A DNA stretch of 64,000 nt. Origin: MR-S7 sp000400995. Lineage in GTDB: Bacteria; Pseudomonadota; Gammaproteobacteria; Burkholderiales; Burkholderiaceae_C. Location: NCBI RefSeq assembly GCF_045291395.1, contig NZ_CP152342.1:2976001-3040000 (forward strand), in the 5' to 3' direction. A program made the position numbers and the translations under genes. Positions 7,546 to 15,798 of this stretch are shown here, piece by piece. The stretch's first letter is position 1, and each line of letters starts with the position of its first letter. The notes beneath the pieces were generated by a model. It saw only the letters and a program-made list of their open reading frames with translations, did no database searches and had not been told where the DNA came from.

Positions 7546-8514
7546 TCAATCAATCGTTGCACCGGAGCTGACCACAATTTCCTTCATGCGAGGTAGATCT
7601 TTCGCCAGCAGCTTGCCCACGTCCTCGGGAGTTCCTCCCGGGTCTTCAATCCCGAGTTCTTCGAGCCGCTTCCTGGTTGCTGGCTGCGCGAGGATTGCGT
7701 TGATCCCCTGGTTGAGACGGCTGACCACGACGGCAGGCGTACCGGCAGGCGCAAACACGGCATGCCAGGGAACCATCTCGAAGTTGGCAAGCCCTGATTC
7801 ATCCAGGGTCGGCAAATCGGGAGCAGCAGGCGACCGCTTGAGGGAAGTCACCGCCAGCGCTTTCAACTTGCCGCTGCGGACCATGGGCAGGCCGGCAGAG
7901 ATATTGTCGATGGCCATATGGATGTGGTTCCCAAGCAAATCCGTGAGGATTTGACCGCTGCCTTTGTAAGGCACGTGTTGCACGTTCACAGCCGCAGCTC
8001 TCTTGAACATCTCACCCGCAATGTGCTGGGAACTGCCGTTGCCGGAAGATCCAAATGAATATTTCCCGGGATGCGCCTTGAGCAGGCTGATCAACTCCTG
8101 AACCGTATTGACGCCGAGGGATGGATTGACCAGGAGGATGTTGGGCTGTTTGGCCAGCAGGATGACCGGCACGAAACTCTTCTGCGGGTCATAGGCCAGC
8201 TTCGGATAGAGCGCGGGGTTGAGGACATGGGTGCCCAGCGTCCCTCCACCAATGGTGTAGCCATCCGAAGCGCTACGCGCCAGCTCAGCCATCCCTATGC
8301 CGCCGCCTTGCCCAGGCTTGTTGTCGACGATCACCGGCTGTCCGAGATGGAGTCCATTGGTCACGATGCGGGCAAGCTCATCCGTCACGCCGCCTGCGGC
8401 ATAGGGAACGATGTATCGGATGGGTTTCTCCGGCCAGGCCTGGGCCATGCCGACACATGGCCATGCCAGCACGGCCGCCGCAGTACCCAGAAACGCTCTT
8501 TTTCCTAAGCTCAT
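7546..8514 (-). CDS. Bug-family tripartite tricarboxylate transporter substrate-binding protein
   Basis: A 322-aa periplasmic binding protein of the Bug/TctC family, so abundant in Comamonadaceae and Bordetella. It has a signal peptide (KRAFLGTAAAVLAWPCVGMAQA) and the family landmarks WPEKPIRYIVPYAAGG, VIVDNKPGQGGGIGM and VPYKGSGQILTDLLGNHIHMAID. AGGAGACAAGC directly before the ATG is a strong ribosome-binding site. It lies 60 bp behind the sulfatase gene on the same strand, and no TctAB membrane genes are nearby, so it is an orphan Bug protein. Its substrate is probably related to the sulfatase reaction. GC content is visibly lower than in the flanking genes. Confidence 0.92.
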   Translation of the reverse strand: MSLGKRAFLGTAAAVLAWPCVGMAQAWPEKPIRYIVPYAAGGVTDELARIVTNGLHLGQPVIVDNKPGQGGGIGMAELARSASDGYTIGGGTLGTHVLNPALYPKLAYDPQKSFVPVILLAKQPNILLVNPSLGVNTVQELISLLKAHPGKYSFGSSGNGSSQHIAGEMFKRAAAVNVQHVPYKGSGQILTDLLGNHIHMAIDNISAGLPMVRSGKLKALAVTSLKRSPAAPDLPTLDESGLANFEMVPWHAVFAPAGTPAVVVSRLNQGINAILAQPATRKRLEELGIEDPGGTPEDVGKLLAKDLPRMKEIVVSSGATID

Positions 8515-8574
8515 GCTTGTCTCCTAAAGGGGGGACGCTCTGGCGTGCCAGGCGTGCTGTTTCGCATCGGCCTG

Positions 8575-10080
8575 TCAGGCCGGCTGTTCTTCGCCATGCG
8601 TATTGCGGTGCCATTCGATCTGAGGAATGTCCACGGGCGGAGATGGGGGCCACCCGTCACCTCTCTGGCTATTCAGATTGCGGTGCGGGGCCAAACGGAA
8701 GGTCTTGTTCGGCAAGCCGACGAATTTGCCGCCATCCAACCATTCGAGGTCTTGCCCATAGAATTGGGCCGCAAGCAATCCCTTCATCTTTTCGAGCAGC
8801 GCGGCATGCTCGGCACTGTCCGAAAGATCCGTGAGCTCCTGGGGGTCGGCCTGCAGATCGAACAATTGAAAGCTATTGCCCATGGCGTAGTAGATGAGCT
8901 TGAAGCGTCCGTCATGCAGCATCCGCGTCGAGTGGTCGCCTTCGCTGCATTCCCCGTAAAGCCAGGGCCTGGGCTTGTCCGACAGCAACGAGACGCCTTC
9001 GACGTGAGAGGGAATGGGGATGCCGCACAGGTCCAGCAGGGTCGGCATGACGTCTTGCAGGCCTGCCACACGGTTGTCGATACGTCCCTCCGGCAATCGC
9101 TTGCAGCCCTGGACGCCACGCAGGACCATGGGAATGCAGGCCGCGCTTTCATAGAACACACGCTTGGCGAGCATGTGGTGGTTGCCGAGCATGTCGCCGT
9201 GATCGCTGGTAAAGCAAATGATGGTGTTGTCGAGCAAGCCTTCCATGCGCAAGGTGCCGACGAGGTATCGGATCTGGTAGTCGACTTGCGTGCAAAGGGC
9301 ATAGAACGCCTTACGTGCAGCCCGTAGCTGTGCCGGCGAATAACGGTTCATCCGCTGCCAGACCGCGGAGACCGCGAAGGGCATTTCGTCCGCATCCTTC
9401 AGCCAGCTGCCGTGATAGGGCTCGTCGATCTCCAACCCCTCATAGAGGTCGAGGAATGCCTGTGGAGGCACGAGTGGCGGATGCGGAGCCCGGAAGCCCA
9501 GATACCAGAAGGCAGGCCTGGTCGGATCCCTGCGCTTGATGACCCTGGCCATCATGCGGCCCGCCCAGGAAGTCGCATGGGTTTCTTCCGGCAGGTGCCA
9601 CGCCCGCCAGTGGTACTGGTTGTTGCTCATGCCATGGTCGAACTGCCGCCCGGGGTAGCCCGCGTCCCCCAGATAAATGTCGTAGTCGTCCACCACACCC
9701 CATTGCGGCCGGCCCTCGTCGTCGAGCAGGACGCTGTCGAAACCGATGCGGTCACGCTGGGGGTGGACATGCAGCTTGCCCACGGCGTCGGCCTGATAGC
9801 CCGCATCGCGGAAAGCCTGAGCCAGCGTGGTGACCTGCGGGAAACGCAAATCGTCCTTGAAGACGCGGTCCCCGTGTCCCCGCGGGCTGAGCCCCGTCAT
9901 CAAAGTGCGCCGTGCGGGAATGCATACGGGACATTCCGAGTAGGCCCGCGTGAAGCGGACACCCGCCTGGGCGATTTCATCCAGCCCAGGCGTCTGCACG
10001 ACAGGGTGCCCGGCAACGCCGAACATGTCTCCCGCCCAATGATCCGCACAGATCAGCAGGACATTTGGTTTATCAGTCAT
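8575..10080 (-). CDS. Type I sulfatase (arylsulfatase/choline-sulfatase family)
   Basis: A 501-aa sulfatase of the alkaline-phosphatase superfamily. The CxPxR motif is present as CIPAR with Cys53, which would be oxidised to formylglycine. Metal ligands are visible near residues 13-14 (ICADHWAGD) and in FTSDHGDMLG, and the conserved GKLHVHP and NHHMLAKR segments fit the family. There is no signal peptide, so a cytoplasmic enzyme is expected, as for choline-sulfatase and phosphonate monoester hydrolases. With the Bug protein behind it and a divergent LysR gene it forms a likely catabolic unit for a sulphate or phosphonate ester; the substrate cannot be read from the sequence. Confidence 0.9.
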   Translation of the reverse strand: MTDKPNVLLICADHWAGDMFGVAGHPVVQTPGLDEIAQAGVRFTRAYSECPVCIPARRTLMTGLSPRGHGDRVFKDDLRFPQVTTLAQAFRDAGYQADAVGKLHVHPQRDRIGFDSVLLDDEGRPQWGVVDDYDIYLGDAGYPGRQFDHGMSNNQYHWRAWHLPEETHATSWAGRMMARVIKRRDPTRPAFWYLGFRAPHPPLVPPQAFLDLYEGLEIDEPYHGSWLKDADEMPFAVSAVWQRMNRYSPAQLRAARKAFYALCTQVDYQIRYLVGTLRMEGLLDNTIICFTSDHGDMLGNHHMLAKRVFYESAACIPMVLRGVQGCKRLPEGRIDNRVAGLQDVMPTLLDLCGIPIPSHVEGVSLLSDKPRPWLYGECSEGDHSTRMLHDGRFKLIYYAMGNSFQLFDLQADPQELTDLSDSAEHAALLEKMKGLLAAQFYGQDLEWLDGGKFVGLPNKTFRLAPHRNLNSQRGDGWPPSPPVDIPQIEWHRNTHGEEQPA

Positions 10081-10134
10081 CGTATGTCATCGATAGCGCC
10101 ATTGATGCATTGATGCTCACATGTCTTGCCCCAT

Positions 10135-10168
10135 ATGGAAAATGAAGAATTTGTCCCTAGAATTCCAT
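10135..10168. promoter_or_regulatory. Candidate LysR operator in the sulfatase/LysR divergent region
   Basis: ATGGAA and TTCCAT form an inverted repeat with a 22-bp spacer midway between the two divergent genes, in the AT-richest part of the intergenic region. LysR regulators usually bind such spaced dyads; assignment is by position only. Confidence 0.35.
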
Positions 10169-10220
10169 TTCTGCATAACTTTTCCGGCAGTTGCCCGACT
10201 GCCGCTTTGAAGGCCTCCGC

Positions 10221-11126
10221 ATGGGCCACAACGTCAAGCTCAGCCAGCTACGCGCATTCCAGGCCATCATGCTTACGGGCAGCGTGACTGCCGCGTCGGA
10301 ACGGCTGCATGCGACGCAACCGGCCATCAGCCGGCATCTCGCTGCCCTGGAACAAGCGACGGGCATCCGTATGTTCGAACGGACCCGAGGCGGGCGGATG
10401 GTTCCCACAGCGCTGGGCTTGCGCTTCTACCGGCACATCGAAGGCACGCTCGCCGGGATCGAGAGCATCCCCGACATCGCCAAGCTTCTGGCTTCGACGG
10501 GACAGGCCCGCCTGCGCATCGGTGCCACCCCGCCATTGCTGAACAGCGCATTCTTTACCGCGGCTTTGGATGATTTCGTCGGCAAGCAGCCAGGCACGAA
10601 GCTGACGATCGAGTCGAGGTCCAGGCACGACATCGAGGAGTGGATCGCACACGGCCAAATTGACGTGGGGCTGGCCCTGCTGCCAGCGGACAACCCTCTG
10701 ATCCGGGCAGTCCCCCTTCTTTCGACGTCCGCTGTCGCCGTGGTGCGCAGCGACCATCCTCTAGCCCGGCGGCGGGTCCTCGATCCCGGCCTTGTCCGCA
10801 ACAGCCGTCTCATTCTGCCCAGCAGGCAGCTCCTGCGCGCACTGATTGACCAGAGCATTGGAAGCGATGGCCAAAGCCTGGAATGCGCCATCGAAGCCTC
10901 GTCGGCCGTGACCTGCTGCAAACTTGCGGCAGATGGGCTTGGTGTTGCGGTGTGCGACCCGTTCAGCGCAAGCGCATTCGCCTCTGCGGGCTTGCGCGTG
11001 CTGCGCTGGAAGCCAGATGTCCCACTGACCTATGGAATGCTGGTCGCCCAAGGCCGGGAGCTATCGCAACCGGCCGGGATTTTTGCGGAATGCCTGGAGC
11101 GGCGGGCACAGAAGTCCCCGCTGTAG
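10221..11126 (+). CDS. LysR-family transcription regulator
   Basis: The 301-aa protein has an N-terminal winged helix (LSQLRAFQAIMLTGSVTAASERLHATQPAISRHLAALE) and a type 2 periplasmic-binding-like effector domain (LRIGATPPLL, HGQIDVGLALLPADN). I chose ATG 10221, preceded by AAGG at a normal distance; a frame ten codons longer exists. The gene is divergent from the sulfatase/Bug pair and is the obvious regulator of it. Like those genes it has lower GC than the surrounding chromosome. Confidence 0.93.
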   Translation: MGHNVKLSQLRAFQAIMLTGSVTAASERLHATQPAISRHLAALEQATGIRMFERTRGGRMVPTALGLRFYRHIEGTLAGIESIPDIAKLLASTGQARLRIGATPPLLNSAFFTAALDDFVGKQPGTKLTIESRSRHDIEEWIAHGQIDVGLALLPADNPLIRAVPLLSTSAVAVVRSDHPLARRRVLDPGLVRNSRLILPSRQLLRALIDQSIGSDGQSLECAIEASSAVTCCKLAADGLGVAVCDPFSASAFASAGLRVLRWKPDVPLTYGMLVAQGRELSQPAGIFAECLERRAQKSPL

Positions 11127-11165
11127 CCTTCTTCAGAAAGGATTTTTCAGATCTTCGAGGGGCTA

Positions 11166-12609
11166 TCAGAGCCCATCCCACGGTCCCGCCAGGTTCTTGA
11201 GCAACGCGTTCACCGCCGCCAGCCGGCGGCTGCGCACGTCGAGCAGGCTGCGCCGCGCGGCCAGCACCGTGGTCTGCGCACTCAGCACGTTGAGGTAGGC
11301 CACCGTGCCGGCCTGGTACTGGTTGGTGGCCACGTCCAGCGCCTTCTGCGCAGCGGCCACGGCCTCCTGCTGCACCTGCTGCTCCCGGACCAGGCTGGCG
11401 GCGGCCACGAGGTTGTCCTCCACCTCCTGCAGGGCCGCGAGCACCGTCTGGCGGTAGGTGGCCGCGGCCAGGTCCAGCGCGGCGCGGGCCGACTCCACGG
11501 CCGCGTCGCGCGCGCCGCCGTCGAACAGCGCCACGGCGAGCTGCGGGCCCAGCGACCAGAACAGGTGCGGCGCGCTCACCAGGTCCGACAGCGATGCGCC
11601 GCGGTAGCCCGCCGCCGCCGACAGCGTGAGCGCGGGGAAGTACGCCGCCCGCGCCACGCCCACCTGGGCATTGGCCGCCGCCGCCCTCCGCTCTGCCGCG
11701 GCGATGTCGGGGCGGCGCTCCAGCAGTTGCGAGGGCAGTTCGCCCGGCACCGCGGGCGGCGCGGGCAGCACGCCCGTGGGCGGCAGGTCGAAGGCGGCAG
11801 GCGGCAGGCCCAGCAGGGCGGCCAGCGCGTGCTCGAGCTGCGCGCGGCCGGCCTGCGATTCCAGCAGCTGTGCCTGCGTGCTCTTGTACTGCGCCTCGGC
11901 CTGCGCCACGTCGGCGGGCGAGGCCACGCCCGCGCGGTAGCGGTTGCGCGTGACCTGCCAGCTCTGCTCGTAGGCGGCGAGCGTTTCCTGCAGCAGCTGC
12001 ATCTGCGCCTCGGCCGCGCGCAGCGAGAAGTAGGCCTGCGCCACGCTGGCCTGCAGGGACAGGCGCGCGGCGGCCAGGTCGGCGGCGCTGGCCTGGGCGC
12101 CTGCCTGGGCCGCGTCCACCGCACCGGACAGGCGGCCCCACAGGTCCAGCTCCCAGCTGGCGTTCAGCCCCAGGCTGTAGCTGCTGGCCGTGGCGCCCGA
12201 GCGCGCGGAACTGTCGCCGCCGGTGCCGCTCGCGCGCGCGCTGGGCGCTGGCCGATGCGCCCAGCGTGGGCCACAGCCCGGCCTGGCTGCCGGCCACCGC
12301 CGCCTGGGCCGCGCGCAGCCGCGCCACGGCCTGCGCCAGGCTGGGGCTGCCCTGCGCGGCCAGGGCCTGCAGGCGGTCGAGCTCGGGGTCGCCATACACC
12401 GTCCACCACGCGGCGGGCACGGCAGGGGGCGCCGTGCCGTCCGCATGCCGGGCAGGCTGCCACAGGCCCGCCTGCTGCGCCTGCGCGGCTTGCTTGAAAT
12501 GCTCCGGCACGTCGATGCGCGGCGGCACGTAGGGCGCCTGCGCCGCGCAGCCCGCCAGCAGCAGGGCGCAGGCGGGCAGCGCGCGGAAAACGGGGGGCAA
12601 GTGCTTCAT
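11166..12609 (-). CDS. RND efflux outer-membrane lipoprotein, NodT/OprM family (frameshifted)
   Basis: The outer-membrane exit duct for the MdtABC-like pump encoded just upstream. The first ~120 codons (from ATG 12609) give a lipoprotein signal with lipobox LAGC (ALLLAGCAAQAP) and the start of the family (PPAVPAAWWTVYGDPELDRL). The remainder, from near ASGTGGDSS, is in another frame and contains the long alpha-hairpin repeats (NASWELDLWGRLSG, YRAGVASPADVAQAEAQY, ERRPDIAAAERR, YQAGTVAYLNVLSAQ). The switch falls near 12235 in a CGCGCGCG run and equals a two-base loss or one-base gain. I treat it as one gene with a dinucleotide-run indel, either a sequencing error or a real inactivation. The start lies three bases from the mdtC stop and abuts a repeat. 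Confidence 0.88.
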
Positions 12610-12610
12610 T

Positions 12611-12657
12611 TTCAATAGCTGGTTGCGCTTGATGGACGGGCGCTGGAGCCGTTTTTC
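12611..12657. repeat. Dispersed ~60-bp repeat, copy 1 (truncated, in mdtC 3' end)
   Basis: Contains the family pattern ATAGCTG, GCGCTT-GATGGA-C-GGCGCTGGAGCC and TTTTTCA. It overlaps the last codons of mdtC, so the pump's final ~15 residues are repeat-derived. Confidence 0.7.
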
Positions 12658-15600
12658 ACCTTGAACCAGACGCGCATGCGCTGGCGCAGCCGGTCGAGCA
12701 CCACATAGACCACCGGCGTGGTGTAGAGCGTGAGCACCTGGCTCATGAGCAGCCCGCCGACGATGGCGATGCCCAGCGGCTGGCGCAGCTCGGCCCCGTC
12801 GCCGCGCCCCAGCGCCAGCGGCAGCGCGCCGAAGATGGCGGCCAGCGTGGTCATGAGGATGGGCCGCAGCCGCAGGTGGCAGGCGCGGTAGATGGCCTGC
12901 GCGGGCGTGATGCGGCCGGTGCGCTGCCGCTCCAGCGCGAAGTCGATCATCATGATCGCGTTCTTCTTGACGATGCCGATGAGCAGGATCACGCCGATCA
13001 GCGCGATCAGCGAGAACTCGGTCTTGAACAGCATCAGCGCCAGCAACGCGCCCACGCCCGCCGAGGGCAGTGTGGAGAGGATGGTGAACGGGTGGACGAG
13101 GTTCTCGTAGAGCACGCCGAGCACGAGGTAGATGGTGACGATGGCCGCGAGGATGAGCAGCGGCTGCCCCGCCAGCGCCTGCTGGAACGCGCCCGCCGTG
13201 CCGCTGAAGGAGCCGCGCACCGACACAGGCACGCCCAGGCCCGCCACGGCGTCGCGGATCGCGTCGTTGGCCTGCGAGAGCGACACGCCCGGCGCGAGGC
13301 CGTAGCTGATGGTGCTGGCGGGCGTGCCGCGCTCGTGGTTCACGGACAGCGGCGTGTTGGTCTGCGTGATGCGCGCGAAGGCGGTGAGCGGCACCTGCGC
13401 GCCGTCCCGGTTCACGAAGAAGAAGCCGCGCAGCGTCTCGGGGCTCTGCAGGTAGCGCGGCGCGGCCTCCATCACCACGCGGTACTGATTGAGCGGGTTG
13501 AAGATCACGCCCACCTGGCGCTGGCCGAAGGCGTCGTTCAGCGTGGCGTCGATCTGCGCCACCGTCAGGCCCAGGCGCGTGGCGGCGTCGCGGTCGATGA
13601 CCAGCGTGGTCTGCAGGCCGTAGTCCTGTACGTCGCTGTTCACGTCTTCCAGCTCGGGCAGCGCGGAGAGCACCTGGCGGATGCGCGGCTCCCAGGTGCG
13701 CAGGTCGGCGATGTCGTCGGCCTGCAGCGTGTAGTCGTAGGAGCCGCTGCTCTGCCGCCCGCCGATGCGCACGTCGGACTGCGCCATCATGAACAGGCGC
13801 GCGCCCGGCTCGTCCTTGAGCTTGCCGCGCAGGCGGTTGATGACCTCGTCGCTCGACGCCTTGCGCTCCGCCAATGGCTTGAGCGACATGAACATCATGG
13901 CCGAGTTGGGCCGCCCGCCGCCCGTGAAGCCGGTCACGTATTCCACGGCCGGATCCTCCTGCACGATGGCGAGGAAGCGCTTGAGCCGCTGCTCCATCGC
14001 CTGGTACGAGGTGGCCTGGTCGGCACGGATGAAGCCCATCACGCGGCCCGTGTCCTGCTCGGGCATGAAGCCCTTGTCGATGGTCACGTAGAGGTGCACG
14101 TTGAGCGCCACCACGCCCCCCAGAACGACGAGCAGCAGCGGCTGGTGGCGCAGGCTCCAGGCGAGGCTCCTGCGGTAGAGGCGCTGGCTGGCCCGGCCCA
14201 GCCGCGCGAACCATGCGCCCATGCGCGTCTCGCGCTGCGGCCCCGGGCGCAGCAGCGCCGCGCACATCATGGGCGTGGTGGTGAGCGAGACGACCATCGA
14301 CACCAGGATGGCCGCCGACATGACCACCGCGAATTCACGGAAGAACCGCCCCACGATGCCGCCCATGAACAGGATGGGCACGAACACGGCGATCAGCGAC
14401 AGGCTCATGGAGACGACGGTGAAGCCGATCTCGCGCGCACCGTCGATGGCGGCGCGCAGGGCGGTCTTGCCGCGCTCCATGTGGCGCATCACGTTCTCCA
14501 GCACCACGATGGCGTCGTCCACCACGAAGCCCGTGGCGACGGTGAGCGCCATGAGCGAGAGGTTGTCCAGCGTGTAGCCCGCGAGGTACATCACCCCGAA
14601 CGTGCCCGCCAGCGAAGTGGGCACGGCGACTGCCGGGATCAGCGTGGCGCGGCCGTTGCGCAGGAACAGGAACACCACCAGGATCACCAGCGCCACGGCG
14701 ATCACCAGCGAATGCTCCACCTCCTCCACCGAGGCGCGCAGCGTGGGCGTGCGGTCGGAGACGACGGTGATGTCGATGGCCTCGGGGATCGAGGCCTTCA
14801 ATTGCGGCAGCAGCGCGCGCACGCGCTCCACCGCCTCGATGATGTTGGCGCCCGGCTGCTTCTGGATCTGCAGCAGGATCGCGGGCCTGCCGTTGGAGAC
14901 GCCGTAGTTGCGCACGTCCTGCACGGAATCGGTCACCTCGGCCACGTCGACCAGGCGCACCGCGTTGCCGTTGCGCCAGGTGAGCACCAGCGGCGCGTAG
15001 TCCGCCGCCGTGCGCGCCTGGTCGTTGGCCGCCACCTGCCAGTAGTGGTCCTCGCGCTCCACCGCGCCCAGCGGGCGGTTGGCGTTGGTGCTGGAGATGG
15101 CCGAGCGCACCTGCTCCAGCGAGATCCCGTTGGCCGCGAGCCGCACCGGGTCGAGCGACACCCGCACCGCGGGCAGCGCGCCGCCGCTGACCGAGGCCTG
15201 CCCCACCCCCTCGATCTGCGAGAGCTTCTGCGCGAGCACGGTGGAGGCCGCGTCGTACATCTGCCCGCGCGTGAGGCTGTCCGAGGTGAGCGCCAGGATC
15301 ATGATGGGCGCGTCCGCCGGGTTGATCTTGCGGTACGTGGGGTTGCTGGGCATGCCCGTGGGCAGCAGCGTGCGCGCGGCGTTGATGGCGGCCTGCACGT
15401 CGCGCGCGGCGCTGTCCACGTCGCGCGAGAGGTCGAACTGCAGGGTGATGCGGGTGCTGCCCAGGCTGGAGCTGGAGGTGATCTCGGTGACGCCGGCGAT
15501 GGCGCCCAGGGACCGCTCCAGCGGGGTGGCCACGGTGGCGGCCATGGTGTCGGGACTGGCGCCAGGGAGACTGGCGGAGACGGAGATGGTGGGAATGTCG

Positions 15601-15719
15601 ACTTGGGGGAGCGGGGCGACGGGCAGCAGGAAGTACGACACGGCGCCGGCCAGGGCCAGGCCGATGGTCAGGAGCATCGTGGCGATGGGCCGGTGGATGA
15701 AGGGCGTGGAGAGGCTCAC
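12612..15719 (-). CDS. mdtC: RND efflux transporter permease, MdtC type
   Basis: A 1035-aa RND inner-membrane pump subunit. The N-terminus FIHRPIATMLLTIGLALAGAVSYFLLPVAPLPQVD is typical of MdtC. The proton-relay segment GFVVDDAIVVLENVMRHME (TM4 Asp pair) and the conserved PTSLAGTFGVMYLAGYTLDNLSLMALT are present, as are the second-half GIVKKNAIMMIDFALE and TTPVVYVVLDR. In MdtBC systems MdtB and MdtC form a heterotrimer that exports amphiphilic compounds such as novobiocin and bile salts. The gene follows mdtB by 63 bp and precedes the outer-membrane factor by three bases. The last residues (NGSSARPSSATSY) come from an inserted repeat. Confidence 0.95.
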   Translation of the reverse strand: MSLSTPFIHRPIATMLLTIGLALAGAVSYFLLPVAPLPQVDIPTISVSASLPGASPDTMAATVATPLERSLGAIAGVTEITSSSSLGSTRITLQFDLSRDVDSAARDVQAAINAARTLLPTGMPSNPTYRKINPADAPIMILALTSDSLTRGQMYDAASTVLAQKLSQIEGVGQASVSGGALPAVRVSLDPVRLAANGISLEQVRSAISSTNANRPLGAVEREDHYWQVAANDQARTAADYAPLVLTWRNGNAVRLVDVAEVTDSVQDVRNYGVSNGRPAILLQIQKQPGANIIEAVERVRALLPQLKASIPEAIDITVVSDRTPTLRASVEEVEHSLVIAVALVILVVFLFLRNGRATLIPAVAVPTSLAGTFGVMYLAGYTLDNLSLMALTVATGFVVDDAIVVLENVMRHMERGKTALRAAIDGAREIGFTVVSMSLSLIAVFVPILFMGGIVGRFFREFAVVMSAAILVSMVVSLTTTPMMCAALLRPGPQRETRMGAWFARLGRASQRLYRRSLAWSLRHQPLLLVVLGGVVALNVHLYVTIDKGFMPEQDTGRVMGFIRADQATSYQAMEQRLKRFLAIVQEDPAVEYVTGFTGGGRPNSAMMFMSLKPLAERKASSDEVINRLRGKLKDEPGARLFMMAQSDVRIGGRQSSGSYDYTLQADDIADLRTWEPRIRQVLSALPELEDVNSDVQDYGLQTTLVIDRDAATRLGLTVAQIDATLNDAFGQRQVGVIFNPLNQYRVVMEAAPRYLQSPETLRGFFFVNRDGAQVPLTAFARITQTNTPLSVNHERGTPASTISYGLAPGVSLSQANDAIRDAVAGLGVPVSVRGSFSGTAGAFQQALAGQPLLILAAIVTIYLVLGVLYENLVHPFTILSTLPSAGVGALLALMLFKTEFSLIALIGVILLIGIVKKNAIMMIDFALERQRTGRITPAQAIYRACHLRLRPILMTTLAAIFGALPLALGRGDGAELRQPLGIAIVGGLLMSQVLTLYTTPVVYVVLDRLRQRMRVWFKVKNGSSARPSSATSY

Positions 15720-15740
15720 GGCTCGCCCCCTCTCCCGGCA

Positions 15741-15798
15741 CTATCGAAAAACATAGCTGCTCGCGCTTGGCACATGGGCGTTTCAGCCATTTTTGGCC
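15741..15798. repeat. Dispersed ~60-bp repeat, copy 2 (mdtB-mdtC junction)
   Basis: A degenerate copy: CTATCGAAAAA, ATAGCTGCTCGCGCTTGG, then GCCATTTTTGGCCTC. It fills most of the mdtB-mdtC gap and supplies the last codons (EAKNG) and stop of mdtB. Confidence 0.65.
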
